From an uncultured Desulfobacterales bacterium (GTDB lineage: Bacteria > Desulfobacterota > Desulfobulbia > Desulfobulbales > Desulfocapsaceae), in assembly GCA_937915545.1 (NCBI GenBank), contig CALGIJ010000026.1, forward strand, positions 1 through 64,000: 64,000 bases of DNA, written 5' to 3'. The notes beneath the pieces were generated by a model. That model ran no database searches. It was not told where the DNA came from and worked only from the letters and a program-made list of their open reading frames with translations. Positions 1 to 8,167 of the stretch are shown one piece after another. The position numbers and the translations under genes were made by a program. Positions within the stretch are counted from its first letter, which is position 1. Each line of letters opens with the position of its first letter.

Positions 1-506
1 TGAGGCAGGAGCGGAATCGGCCATTCTTATGCCTACTGGCCGTAAACACAAGTCAAAGGAGCTTCCAGAAGCGGCGATAATCAGGCCCGGCAGCATCAGT
101 GAATCATCTGCGAACCTGAATGATCTCAGGTGGCATCGAACAGTAGGTTGTGGCGTAAGTTTATAATATTACGTGACAACCATTAGTGCGGCGATAAGCG
201 CTTCCGTATTATGACGTGAAGTGCGGATGCCAAGGCACCAAAAGATGTAACCAAGGGAAGACTGAATGCTGATTTATTACTAATTTCAGCGTACGGTTTG
301 GGCAATCATTAGCAGACGAGACTGTCGTCTATCTCCCTCGTTGAACCGAGAGAATGAGGATGGGGGAGTGTGGAGTATTGCGGCCTTGAAAGCGAAGATA
401 GAGGACTATGAGATAGGGGATATCCTGAAAGGTAACTTTCTCTTCTTGCGCAATGAACTTCTGAGGGAATCTTGCCTATTGACGGGTGAATGGCGGTCGG
501 TGGGGC
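1..506. other. Left-edge region with no confident gene
   Basis: AT-richer than the rest of the window. One plus-strand frame is open from the left edge (base 2) to a TAA at 164-166, giving 54 codons with no recognisable motif; it could be the tail of a gene lying to the left or chance. No start codon with a ribosome binding site, no RNA gene and no repeat structure is evident up to the tRNA terminator. A longer minus-strand open frame here runs straight through both tRNA genes and is not credible. Confidence 0.3.
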
Positions 507-545
507 AAAAAAAAGCCAAGATCCATAGTGGATCTTTGGCTTTTT
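507..545 (-). terminator. Intrinsic terminator of the tRNA operon
   Basis: Inverted repeat at 515-540 (GCCAAGATCCA pairing with TGGATCTTTGGC, one bulge, 3-nt loop). Read on the minus strand, the stem is followed by a run of eight T, directly after the CCA end of tRNA-Glu. The plus-strand side also ends in T residues, so it may act in both directions. Confidence 0.85.
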
Positions 546-622
546 GGCGTCCCCAACCGGATTCGAACCGGTGTTGTCGGCGTGAAAGGCCGATGTCCTG
601 AACCTGGCTAGACGATGGGGAC
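545..622 (-). tRNA. tRNA-Glu (anticodon TTC)
   Basis: On the minus strand the 7-bp acceptor stem GTCCCCA/TGGGGAC, the D-arm, the TTC anticodon in a CTTTCAC loop, the T-arm with GGTTCGAATCC and an encoded CCA (bases 547-545) are all present. The acceptor stem and the GGTTCGAATCC arm are typical of bacterial tRNA-Glu. It is the second gene of a two-tRNA transcript, 6 nt behind tRNA-Lys. Confidence 0.95.
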
Positions 623-628
623 AAAAAC

Positions 629-704
629 TGGTGGGTCGTGCGCGACTTGAACGCGCGACTCTCTGATTAAAAGTCAGATACTCTACCGACTGAGTTAACG
701 ACCC
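629..704 (-). tRNA. tRNA-Lys (anticodon TTT)
   Basis: On the minus strand: acceptor stem GGGTCGT pairing with ACGACCC, D-arm with AGTCGGTAGAG, anticodon loop CTTTTAA, T-arm GTTCAAGTC and encoded CCA at 631-629. It is the first gene of the tRNA operon; the mature 5' end is about a dozen bases from the predicted -10 box. Confidence 0.95.
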
Positions 705-716
705 TGAGAGACCGAC

Positions 717-745
717 TTTATACTCGCTGAGAAAACTGATGTCAA
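717..745 (-). promoter_or_regulatory. Sigma-70 promoter of the tRNA operon
   Basis: On the minus strand TTGACA (745-740) and TATAAA (722-717) are separated by exactly 17 nt, a near-consensus housekeeping promoter, placing the transcript start just upstream of tRNA-Lys. A strong consensus promoter fits a stable-RNA operon. Confidence 0.85.
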
Positions 746-1216
746 CAGGAATCTTTTCAATCGAGAGAATATTCGCGATACCCAAGGCACGAGTTCCGCA
801 TCTCGCTACCCTTTAAAAAACGGAGGACTTTTACTTGGTAATGTACTGTGATGTTGCGGATATCTTGTAAATATCGATATTCTCGAAATCACTAAATGAC
901 CCCAAAAGCAGGATGTCAACCGCCTTGGTGCGACGTACACTTGGTGTTGTGCGGAGATTGGGGAAACATTCTCTAGCCCCTCAACTATGCTTCGCATCTC
1001 GTCAAAAAGTTGCGAGATGTATAACTATACAGAAAAAATTAACATAAATTCAGGTGGTTGAGGTGAGGGTCAAGGTGGCATACAACTGTGCTGCTACAGA
1101 GGAATGTTTCTCGTAATAATGACATGTTCGAGATGCTGTAACAGAACATACTTAGCAGAGTTGAGAGGTGTCAGCCCTCGTCTGCAAGAGCAATGGTCGG
1201 TCATTCCACTAAACCG
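746..1216. other. Long intergenic region upstream of rdgC
   Basis: No credible gene: the only open frames are short, lack ribosome binding sites and resemble no family I know. It contains the 9-mer CGCATCTCG twice (797-805 and 993-1001); the second copy forms the left arm of an inverted repeat (995-1001 with 1013-1019, 7 bp, 11-nt loop). No T-run follows, so it is not an obvious terminator. Its function is unknown. Confidence 0.4.
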
Positions 1217-1245
1217 TTGAGCGGATGACAGCGGAAGGGTATAAG
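1217..1245 (+). promoter_or_regulatory. Probable promoter of the rdgC pair
   Basis: TTGAGC (1217-1222) and TATAAG (1240-1245) with a 17-nt spacer, about 60 bp upstream of the rdgC N-terminal ORF. The only good -35/-10 pair I found in this gap. Confidence 0.5.
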
Positions 1246-1304
1246 GGAGCGAAGAAAGATGCTGTGATTTGCTGGAGAATTTTTACGAAAGATGGAGTTT
1301 TCAA

Positions 1305-1913
1305 ATGAGCTTTTTGAAAGGAACGGCAAGCTTTGTCTGCTTTTCTACCGAAGGAGAGCTGCCGGACGGCTCTGTCGATTATCTTGCCAAACGCATAACT
1401 GCCTATTCTTTCAAAGATATCGACGAAACCTACGATGAGGTTTCCATAGGCTGGGTATCGATTCATAACATGTTCGATGCCACCTTTTCATACGCTTCAT
1501 ACCTTGTGGGCGATATCATTGTGTTGTCTTTGCGTGTTGACGAAAGGAAAGTGGCACCGGCGATTCTCAAGAAGTTCGTCCAGAAAGAGGAGGAGCGTGT
1601 GCGTCTGGAACGCCAAGTGCCTCGTTTGAGCCGGTCTCTTCGTCTGCAAATCAAGGAACGCGTGCAGGCCGAGCTGCTGCGCAAATCCCTTCCCGTGCCG
1701 GCGGTCTTTGACCTCATGTGGAATCTCGGTGAATCCCGGGTGTTAGTCTTCACAACCAATAAAAAAGTTCATTCCATTGTCGAGGATTTCTTCAAAGAGT
1801 GCTTTGGCCTGCTTCTTCGCCAGCAAGTTCCCTATGTATACGCCGAATCATTGCTCGGCGATGAGGATCGACTGCGCCTGGAAACACTTTCCATGACATC
1901 ATTTCTTCAGTAG
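1305..1913 (+). CDS. rdgC: RdgC-like protein, N-terminal part
   Basis: 202 residues. RdgC is a ring-forming DNA-binding protein that modulates RecA and is linked to replication and recombination. The alignment I can make by eye to E. coli RdgC covers its N-terminal two thirds: an initial beta-rich segment, a GWV motif near residue 45, a basic helical region (about 90-125) rich in Arg and Lys, then a hydrophobic strand-helix unit. I start at ATG 1305 because GATGGAG lies 8 nt upstream; an upstream TTG at 1269 is in frame but lacks a good site. The protein stops where E. coli RdgC continues; the following gene resembles the missing C-terminal part. Family assignment is by motif pattern and is moderately secure. 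Confidence 0.7.
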   Translation: MSFLKGTASFVCFSTEGELPDGSVDYLAKRITAYSFKDIDETYDEVSIGWVSIHNMFDATFSYASYLVGDIIVLSLRVDERKVAPAILKKFVQKEEERVRLERQVPRLSRSLRLQIKERVQAELLRKSLPVPAVFDLMWNLGESRVLVFTTNKKVHSIVEDFFKECFGLLLRQQVPYVYAESLLGDEDRLRLETLSMTSFLQ

Positions 1914-1981
1914 AGTTCGTGTGTTAGCCTTGCCCTTGGGGCGTATTTTTGCCTATTCTGTAGTAATTTGAGGCGCCTGTA

Positions 1982-2527
1982 ATGGATCTTGTTGATATTT
2001 TAAAAGAAAAAAGATTTCTAGGTCAGGAGTTTCTCACCTGGCTATGGTGGAAGAGCGAAGAACGGGGGGGAAGCCTGATGCTTGCTGATTTCGGAGAGAT
2101 AACCCTATCCTTCGAAAAGCATATGCTGCTTGAATCAGGAGATGGCGACGCCATCGAAAAGCTGGTCTGTTCAGGCCTGCAGTCGGAGCTGCAGGAGGCG
2201 CGAACTGGTCTGCACGTTGGAAAAAAGCTCGAACAGTCGAGGATCGTTCTTGCTCATGACAGTTTCGAGTACCATTTCACTCTGGTTGGATCGACTCTCG
2301 ATTTCAAGAATGTCAAACTGCCGGAAACTGAGAAGACCGATAATCAAGGTGGTGAATCGGCGGAGGAGACTGAAGGGAAGATTCTTGAACGAGCCTATCT
2401 TTTTGAGCAGTTGGTAAAGATGGTCACGGCATGTTTTAGCATGTTTCTGCACCTACGGATGACACCCGAGTGGGCCGATGAGGTGGTGAAGGTACGTCGC
2501 TGGATAGCAAAGAACGCCGAAGTTTGA
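1982..2527 (+). CDS. RdgC C-terminal-like protein
   Basis: 181 residues, 68 bp after the RdgC N-terminal ORF and in the same direction. It has an FLGQEFLTWLWW segment near the start and a central stretch with EARTGLHVGKK followed by a beta-rich segment that parallels the C-terminal domain of E. coli RdgC (conserved A-K/L-x-W and LKxLKF-like pattern). A GAGG ribosome binding site precedes the ATG. The two ORFs together (383 aa) exceed E. coli RdgC (303 aa), so this is not simply a recent frameshift: the gap contains stop codons and the second ORF has its own start. An acidic, Glu-rich insertion lies around residues 117-135. Likely works with the preceding protein. Confidence 0.55.
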   Translation: MDLVDILKEKRFLGQEFLTWLWWKSEERGGSLMLADFGEITLSFEKHMLLESGDGDAIEKLVCSGLQSELQEARTGLHVGKKLEQSRIVLAHDSFEYHFTLVGSTLDFKNVKLPETEKTDNQGGESAEETEGKILERAYLFEQLVKMVTACFSMFLHLRMTPEWADEVVKVRRWIAKNAEV

Positions 2528-2561
2528 TGAGCCAGCTTGATGTCTGAGAAAGGAAAATAAC

Positions 2562-3986
2562 ATGGATTTTGAAACTGTTATCGGCCTGGAAGTACATATT
2601 CAGCTCAAAACGAAATCGAAAATCTTCTGTGGTTGCTCTACGGCTTTTGGCGCTCCCCCGAACAGCAATGTCTGCCCGGTTTGTCTCGGCCTGCCTGGTG
2701 TCCTGCCGGTTTTGAATAAAAAGGTGGTCGAGTTCGCCATCAAGCTTGCTCTGGCGACCAAGGCCGAGATCAACTTTGTCAGTGAGTTCGCCAGGAAGAA
2801 TTATTTTTATCCCGATTTACCCAAGGGCTATCAGACTTCTCAATTCGACAAGCCTATTGTCGGCAAAGGATGGATTGATATCGACGTCAACGGAAAGAGC
2901 AAGACGATCGGTATAACCCGCATCCATATGGAGGAAGACGCCGGCAAGCTCCTCCACGATGCCGGCGACGAGGCCTCCTGGGTGGATCTTAATCGTACCG
3001 GTGTGCCCCTTCTTGAGATCGTCTCCGAGCCGGACATGCGCTCTCCCGAGGAGGCGGTCGCTTACCTGAAGAAACTCCACGCCATCGTCCGCTATCTTGA
3101 CATCTGTGATGGCAACATGCAGGAGGGCAGCTTTCGCTGCGATGCCAATATTTCTCTCCGTCCGTTAGGTCAAGAAGAATTCGGGACCAGGACGGAGCTC
3201 AAGAACATGAACTCATTCCGCCACGTTGCGAGCGCGTTGGAATATGAGATCCGTCGTCAGCGAGATCTGCTCCTCGAAGGCGGGGTGGTAGTTCAGGAGA
3301 CCCGGCTGTGGAACCCCGACAGCGGGATTACCGAATCGATGCGTGGCAAGGAGGACGCTCACGACTATCGCTATTTTCCCTGCCCTGATCTCATCCCCAT
3401 AGAGCTCGATGAGGAGTGGATCGAGCGTATTCGCGCTACCATCCCCGAACTGCCGGACCGCCGCAAGCAGCGCTTCGTTGAACAGCTTGAACTGCCGGAA
3501 GCCGACGCCGTCCTGCTCACCTCTGACCGTGAGCTCGCCGAGTATTTCGAGGCGACACTTTCCCATGGTGCAAAGCCCAAAAAGGCAGCCAACTGGATCA
3601 TGACCGAGCTGCTCAAAGAACTCAGGGGAGAGCCGATTTCTTCCTGCCGGGTACTTCCAGAGGCGCTTGCCGACCTTCTTGCGCTGATTGAGAAGGGTAC
3701 CATCAGTGGAAAGATCGCCAAGGAGGTCTTTGCCACGATGATGGAGAGCGGGGAAGCACCATCAGCCATAGTTTCACGTGGCAACCTCGCTCAGGTCTCA
3801 GATGAGGATGAGATTCTCCGCCAGGTGCGGGAGATCATTGCCGCTCACCCCGGCCAGGCTGAGGAGTTTCGTGGCGGCAAGAGCAAGCTTCTCGGCTTCT
3901 TTGTTGGCCAGCTCATGCAGCGAATGAAAGGCAAGGCCAATCCGGCTGTGGCCAATGAGCTGTTCCTCCGCGAACTGGGCTCTTAG
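2562..3986 (+). CDS. gatB: Asp/Glu-tRNA(Asn/Gln) amidotransferase subunit B
   Basis: 474 residues, normal length for GatB. It is the kinase/transamidase subunit of GatCAB, which converts mischarged Glu-tRNA(Gln) (and Asp-tRNA(Asn)) to the correct amide. The N-terminal signature VIGLEVHIQL, the zinc-binding cysteines C23, C25, C38 and C41, the DxNRxGxPLLEIVSEPD block and the GNMQEGSxRCDANIS block are all present, followed by a helical YqeY-like tail (about 330-474) that binds tRNA. GAAAGGA precedes the ATG. gatA and gatC are not in the window. The next gene, radC, starts 15 bp downstream, suggesting co-transcription. Confidence 0.97.
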   Translation: MDFETVIGLEVHIQLKTKSKIFCGCSTAFGAPPNSNVCPVCLGLPGVLPVLNKKVVEFAIKLALATKAEINFVSEFARKNYFYPDLPKGYQTSQFDKPIVGKGWIDIDVNGKSKTIGITRIHMEEDAGKLLHDAGDEASWVDLNRTGVPLLEIVSEPDMRSPEEAVAYLKKLHAIVRYLDICDGNMQEGSFRCDANISLRPLGQEEFGTRTELKNMNSFRHVASALEYEIRRQRDLLLEGGVVVQETRLWNPDSGITESMRGKEDAHDYRYFPCPDLIPIELDEEWIERIRATIPELPDRRKQRFVEQLELPEADAVLLTSDRELAEYFEATLSHGAKPKKAANWIMTELLKELRGEPISSCRVLPEALADLLALIEKGTISGKIAKEVFATMMESGEAPSAIVSRGNLAQVSDEDEILRQVREIIAAHPGQAEEFRGGKSKLLGFFVGQLMQRMKGKANPAVANELFLRELGS

Positions 3987-4001
3987 GCGCGGAGTGAAGC
4001 G

Positions 4002-4730
4002 GTGGACAAGGAGCAGTGGCAACGAAAGGGAGAAGGGCACCGCTCTCGCCTGCGGGAACGCTTCCTTTCTCAAGGGCTCCAGGGGTTTACCGACACCGAG
4101 ATTCTCGAGCTCCTGCTCACCTTCGGGACGCCTCGCCGTGATTGCAAGGAGGCGGCGCGGGGCCTGCTGAAAAAATTCGGAACCTTTGCCCGGGTGATGG
4201 ATGCTTCGCTGGCGACTCTGCAGGAGGTTGAGGGGGTCGGGCCGAAAAATGCCTTCGCTTTGCACTTCGTTCAGGAGGTCGCCAGCCACTATCTCAAAGA
4301 ACGCTTAACCGGGAAGCAGTATGTTCGTGCCTCTGCAGATCTCGTTGACTATCTCTGCCATCGCTTGCGCGGTCTCAAGAAAGAGGTCCTGCTGGTGGTC
4401 TTTCTCGATGCCTCCCATGCCATCATCGATTCGGTGATCATGGCCGAGGGGACATTGACCGTCAATGCAGTCTATCCCCGCGAGATCCTCAAGAAAGCAC
4501 TTGAATACCACGCCGCAGCCCTGATTCTTGCCCACAATCACCCCTCGGGATCTCTGCAGCCTTCGGCCCAGGACCTGCGTCTGACAAAAAATCTCTTTCT
4601 TCTCTGCATTTCCATGCAACTGCAGCTTCTCGACCATTTCATTATTGGTGACGGTTCGTACAGCTTCGCCGACAACGGCCGCATGGACGAGGTCCGTACG
4701 GCCTGCGCCCAACTGCTGGCCGCGCTCTAG
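4002..4730 (+). CDS. radC: RadC-family JAB-domain protein
   Basis: 242 residues. An N-terminal helix-hairpin-helix region (about 30-90, with VEGVGPKNA) is followed by the RadC JAB/MPN domain with the metal motif H178-N-H180-P-S-G ... D191. The family is widespread; the old assignment to DNA repair is disputed and the biochemical role is not settled. Start is GTG 4002 with GGAG about 8 nt upstream. It sits between gatB and hemW, with only 2 bp to the next start. Confidence 0.93.
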   Translation: MDKEQWQRKGEGHRSRLRERFLSQGLQGFTDTEILELLLTFGTPRRDCKEAARGLLKKFGTFARVMDASLATLQEVEGVGPKNAFALHFVQEVASHYLKERLTGKQYVRASADLVDYLCHRLRGLKKEVLLVVFLDASHAIIDSVIMAEGTLTVNAVYPREILKKALEYHAAALILAHNHPSGSLQPSAQDLRLTKNLFLLCISMQLQLLDHFIIGDGSYSFADNGRMDEVRTACAQLLAAL

Positions 4731-4732
4731 GC

Positions 4733-5860
4733 GTGTCGTTTCTCTACCTCCATATTCCCTTCTGTCTGCGAAAGTGTCACTACTGCGCCTTCGAGTCGGC
4801 GGTTGTCGACAAAGGCACTTTCGGACCCTACGTGGCAGCCCTGCAACGAGAGTTGCAGGTGACGGCAGAAAGGCATCACCCGACGCCATTGGAAGGTCTC
4901 TTTCTTGGCGGCGGCACGCCAACCGTGCTGCCCACAGACCTGCTCTGCAGGCTCCTTGAGACTGTCTTCACCCTCTTCACGCCGCTTGCTGACGTCGAGG
5001 TAACCATCGAGGCCAACCCGGGAACAGTGCATCAGTCCTCCCTGCGCACCCTTGCCGCATGTGGGGTCAATCGCCTCTCCCTTGGGGTGCAGAGCTTTGC
5101 AGACGCCGATCTGGCCGCACTGGGCAGGATTCATGATGGCCAAGAGGCGCTAGATGCCTACTGGCTGGCGAGGGCGGCGGGATTTGCCAACATCAACATC
5201 GACCTGATGTATGGTCTGCCGCAACAGACCTGTCGGGCCTGGGAATCAGAGCTCGCCACCGCCTTAAGCCTCAAGCCGGACCACCTCTCCCTTTATCAGT
5301 TGACCCTCGAGGAGGGCACCCCGCTCTGGCAAGGTTGCGCACAGGGGCTAACTGCACTGGCCGATGACGCGGAAATTGCCGCCATGGACCAATGTAGCGA
5401 AGAGATGTGCTCGGCTGCTGGAGTATTTCCTTACGAGATCTCCAACTACGCGAGGCCGGGAAAGGAGTGCCGCCATAACTGCAACTATTGGTTGAATGGC
5501 GAATATTTTGCGGCAGGAGCTGCGGCGGTGAGCTGTGTGCATGGCTGCCGGGAACGTCGCGTGGCCGATCCTCGGCGATACATCGAGTGCATCAACCGTG
5601 ACAGTTCCGCTGTCGCGGAATTCGAAACCCTGCCGGCAGAAGAATCCCTGCGCGAGTCGGTGGTGATGGCCCTCCGCATGCGGAGCGGCGCCGACCTGTC
5701 GATGCTGCAGCGTCGTTATGGCCTCGACGCCGTCAGTTATTATGGCGATGTCGTGGACAAGCTCGAAGCGCGCGGCCTGCTCGAGAAAACGGCAACGCAT
5801 CTGCGCCTGACGGCTCTCGGCAGGCGCTTTGCCAACCTGGTGATGGCGGAACTGGTGTAG
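4733..5860 (+). CDS. hemW: Radical SAM heme chaperone HemW-like protein
   Basis: 375 residues. The radical SAM cluster motif is C11-x3-C15-x2-C18 followed by Phe20, the HemW/HemN pattern; GGGTPT and the ENxxPGT block (here EANPGT) of SAM binding follow, as does the NxNIDLMYGLPQQT segment. A C-terminal HemN winged-helix region is present (about 300-375). HemW delivers heme to target proteins; many homologues are misnamed oxygen-independent coproporphyrinogen oxidase. GTG start, 2 bp after radC, with a site inside the radC end, so translationally linked. Confidence 0.92.
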   Translation: MSFLYLHIPFCLRKCHYCAFESAVVDKGTFGPYVAALQRELQVTAERHHPTPLEGLFLGGGTPTVLPTDLLCRLLETVFTLFTPLADVEVTIEANPGTVHQSSLRTLAACGVNRLSLGVQSFADADLAALGRIHDGQEALDAYWLARAAGFANINIDLMYGLPQQTCRAWESELATALSLKPDHLSLYQLTLEEGTPLWQGCAQGLTALADDAEIAAMDQCSEEMCSAAGVFPYEISNYARPGKECRHNCNYWLNGEYFAAGAAAVSCVHGCRERRVADPRRYIECINRDSSAVAEFETLPAEESLRESVVMALRMRSGADLSMLQRRYGLDAVSYYGDVVDKLEARGLLEKTATHLRLTALGRRFANLVMAELV

Positions 5861-5872
5861 GGGAGAGAAGAC

Positions 5873-6544
5873 CTACAGGCTGAGGTAATCTTCAGGAAGC
5901 TGACCGGCCGACTCGAGGCCGTTGATGGAGCTGTTGATATGCGTCTCCACAGCTTGCGCCGCCCGTTCACTGTCCCGGTCGGCGAGGGCGGAGATGATCG
6001 CTTCGTGCTCCGAAGTCGGCCGGTACTCCAGCTTGTAGAACGGGTCGTAGAGGATGAGGAAGATCCTCGTGCGGTCGAGAAGTTCCTTGATATAGGAATA
6101 CAGCACCTTGTTGCCGCTCATTTCGGCAATCTTGAGGTGCAGGCTGTCGTTGGTGGCGTAATAGTCGTCGAGGTTGTTGTCGTCGAAGACTTCACCCTCC
6201 ATGGTGATGAGGCGATGCAACTCGTCGAGCTGGCGCGGGGTGATGGTGGCGCAGGCGAGCTTGACGGCCATGATCTCCAACTGCGCACGGACGAGGAAGG
6301 TCTCTTCGATCTCCTTCTGCGTCGGGGTGATGACGAAGGCGCCGCGGTTGGGGATACTGTTGACCAGGCCTTCGGCCTCGAGCCGCTTGATGGCACTGCG
6401 TACCGGGGTGCGGCTGACGCCCAGCTGCTGGGCCAAGGCGACTTCCACGAGCTGACTGCCCTGTTTGATATAGCGCTTGCGGATGGCCGTTTTCAGTTTG
6501 CGGTAGACGGCGTCTTCGGAATTGGTCTTTTTCGGGGAGGCCAT
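5873..6544 (-). CDS. GntR-family (FadR/FCD) transcriptional regulator
   Basis: 223 residues from ATG 6544. Winged helix-turn-helix at about 10-75 (LGVSRTPVRSAIKRLEAEGLV), then an all-helical FCD ligand domain with the metal-binding type residues D/H spread through 100-200 (NDSLHLKIAEMSGN, SEHEAIISALADRD). It is divergent from proline dehydrogenase, whose promoter region carries a perfect palindrome of GntR type, so local repression and autoregulation relieved by an amino or organic acid is a reasonable inference. An upstream in-frame start would add 36 Arg-rich residues and looks wrong, although no strong ribosome binding site precedes 6544. Convergent with hemW, 12 bp away. Confidence 0.85.
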   Translation of the reverse strand: MASPKKTNSEDAVYRKLKTAIRKRYIKQGSQLVEVALAQQLGVSRTPVRSAIKRLEAEGLVNSIPNRGAFVITPTQKEIEETFLVRAQLEIMAVKLACATITPRQLDELHRLITMEGEVFDDNNLDDYYATNDSLHLKIAEMSGNKVLYSYIKELLDRTRIFLILYDPFYKLEYRPTSEHEAIISALADRDSERAAQAVETHINSSINGLESAGQLPEDYLSL

Positions 6545-6680
6545 AAAGGATAGGAGCTGAGAGTTGAGGCCCGACAGGAAGGGTGGACATCGCCTTACCC
6601 GGCGAGAGGTGGACCTGCGATCCGCTGGGCGCGTGCGTCTCGGCGCGGGCAATGATTTTTTTCACTATACACGAAAACTA

Positions 6681-6710
6681 TTGACACACCACGCCTAAAT
6701 GACGTACTAA
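6681..6710 (+). promoter_or_regulatory. Promoter of proline dehydrogenase
   Basis: TTGACA (6681-6686) and TACTAA (6705-6710), 18-nt spacer. The predicted start near 6717 would place the ATTGTATACAAT palindrome just downstream of it, a position suited to repression. Confidence 0.6.
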
Positions 6711-6724
6711 TTTTGTGTCCAATG

Positions 6725-6736
6725 ATTGTATACAAT
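6725..6736. promoter_or_regulatory. Perfect palindromic operator, GntR type
   Basis: ATTGTATACAAT is a perfect 12-bp inverted repeat and resembles the TNGTNNNACNA-type sites bound by FCD-class GntR regulators. It lies between the divergent GntR gene and proline dehydrogenase, 8-20 bp downstream of the predicted transcript start. Binding by the adjacent regulator is inference. Confidence 0.7.
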
Positions 6737-6852
6737 AACTCAATCCTGGGCAAGAGGAAAGCACCATATCATCAGGAATGGTCCTCACCAAGGTCGAATA
6801 CTTCCAATCCTCACCGGGGCCGTCCGGCAAACACTTTGTAGAAGGTACTCCC

Positions 6853-7764
6853 ATGATCAACAAGCTCATCGCCAGCATGCTGCCACATATGCCGAAAAGC
6901 CTCGTCTGGATGTTTTCCAAGGAATACATAGCCGGCGAAAACCTTGCCCAGGCCATCGTCAACGCCAAGAAGCTCAATGACCAGGGCATTATGACCACCC
7001 TTGACGTGCTTGGCGAGTTCATCACCTCCCTCGACGAGGCCGAGGCCAACAAAAACGAGTACCTCGAAGTCATCGAGACGGCGGAACGGGCCGGCGTGGT
7101 CGGCAATTACTCGCTCAAGCCGACCTTCTTCGGCCTGCTGCTCGATAAGGACGTCGCCTATCGCCATATCCGCGAGATCGTCGCCAAGGCTGCGGTGTAC
7201 GGCAATTTCGTGCGCATCGACATGGAAGACTCGCCGTGCACCGATATGGAGCTCGAGCTCTACCGCAAGATCAAGGCGGAGTTCCCCGCCAATGTCGGTC
7301 TCGTCATCCAGGCCTATCTCAAGCGCACTGCCAAGGATCTCGAGGACCTGCGCGATATCAACCTGCCCGGCTCCCCGGTCAATCTCAGGGTGTGCAAAGG
7401 CATCTATGTCGAGCCGGAGGCGATCGCCTATAAAAAATACAGCGAGATCAACGATAATTTCCTCAAGGACATCGAGTTCATGTTCCAGAACAAGATGTAC
7501 CCGGCCATCGCCACCCACGACGCCCCGGTCATCGAGGGAAGCTACCGGCTGATCGAGAAGTACAATGTTCCGCGCGATGCCTACGAATTCCAGATGCTCT
7601 ACGGGGTGACGCCGGCCCTGCGCAAATCCATCGTCGACCGAGGCCATCGCATGCGCGTCTACGTCCCCTTCGGAAAACAGTGGTTCGGCTATTGCACCCG
7701 CCGGCTGAAGGAAAATCCGCAGATGGCGGGAGTCATCCTCAAGGCATTGTTCAAAAAAGGTTGA
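6853..7764 (+). CDS. Proline dehydrogenase (monofunctional)
   Basis: 303 residues, the size of stand-alone FAD proline dehydrogenases (PutB type). It oxidises L-proline to pyrroline-5-carboxylate and feeds electrons to the membrane quinone pool. The barrel motifs can be seen: RIDMEDS (strand 3), IQAYLKRT, RVCKGIY (usually RLVKGAY), ATHD, EFQMLYGV, and the terminal substrate loop VPFGKQWFGYCTRRLKENP, whose paired Arg residues bind the proline carboxylate. Start chosen at ATG 6853 with GAAGG 8 nt upstream; an upstream in-frame ATG at 6778 overlaps the leader. Followed after 400 bp by korDABC. Confidence 0.93.
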   Translation: MINKLIASMLPHMPKSLVWMFSKEYIAGENLAQAIVNAKKLNDQGIMTTLDVLGEFITSLDEAEANKNEYLEVIETAERAGVVGNYSLKPTFFGLLLDKDVAYRHIREIVAKAAVYGNFVRIDMEDSPCTDMELELYRKIKAEFPANVGLVIQAYLKRTAKDLEDLRDINLPGSPVNLRVCKGIYVEPEAIAYKKYSEINDNFLKDIEFMFQNKMYPAIATHDAPVIEGSYRLIEKYNVPRDAYEFQMLYGVTPALRKSIVDRGHRMRVYVPFGKQWFGYCTRRLKENPQMAGVILKALFKKG

Positions 7765-8167
7765 TCTACGCGCTGCTCGGTGCCTTCGCCTTCCTCGCTG
7801 GGGTGGGGATGGCGCAGGCCTGGTGGCGCAGATTGGGTTTGCAATCGCGTGCGAAAAGCTGTTCTCTATTTTTATCCAGAAATATACCGAGGCTGAACTT
7901 TCGCCGGTGGCGATGCCATCGCGGCCGGTGAAAGTTCTTATAACGACCTTGCACCGTGCCGGCAGCAGGCCACGGCCGGCGAGTGGTGGCTTGTTCACCG
8001 CCGCAGGCGCGGGGCTTTGGCGTTTCCGGCCCCGGTATGGGCGAGGGTAAAACCTGCAAAGCAACCGTTGTTTGTACCGGGGCCATGCTTATCCATAGCA
8101 AAACGATGGCCGCGGAGGCAAGGAACCGACGCCGAACGGCGACGAACGACACACACAAGAGGGGCGT
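7765..8167. other. Intergenic region between proline dehydrogenase and korD
   Basis: No credible gene: open frames here are short or antisense and lack ribosome binding sites. It holds one large, nearly perfect palindrome (listed separately) and GC-rich sequence up to the korD ribosome binding site (AGAGGGG). No clear promoter was found, so korDABC may be read through from the proline dehydrogenase promoter or use an unrecognised one. Confidence 0.4.
7895..7937 (+). repeat. 43-nt near-perfect palindrome (hairpin)
   Basis: From GAACTTTC at the left to GAAAGTTC at the right, the sequence pairs with itself over about 20 bp with two G-T wobbles and a 3-nt loop. No T-run follows (TTATAAC), so it is not a classical terminator; it could block exonucleases at the end of the proline dehydrogenase mRNA, act as a Rho-independent pause, or be a dispersed palindromic element. 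I found no second copy in the window. Confidence 0.65.

Noticed and set aside
309..785. 158-codon minus-strand open frame
   Set aside because: It runs through tRNA-Lys, tRNA-Glu and the tRNA promoter, so it is a chance frame.
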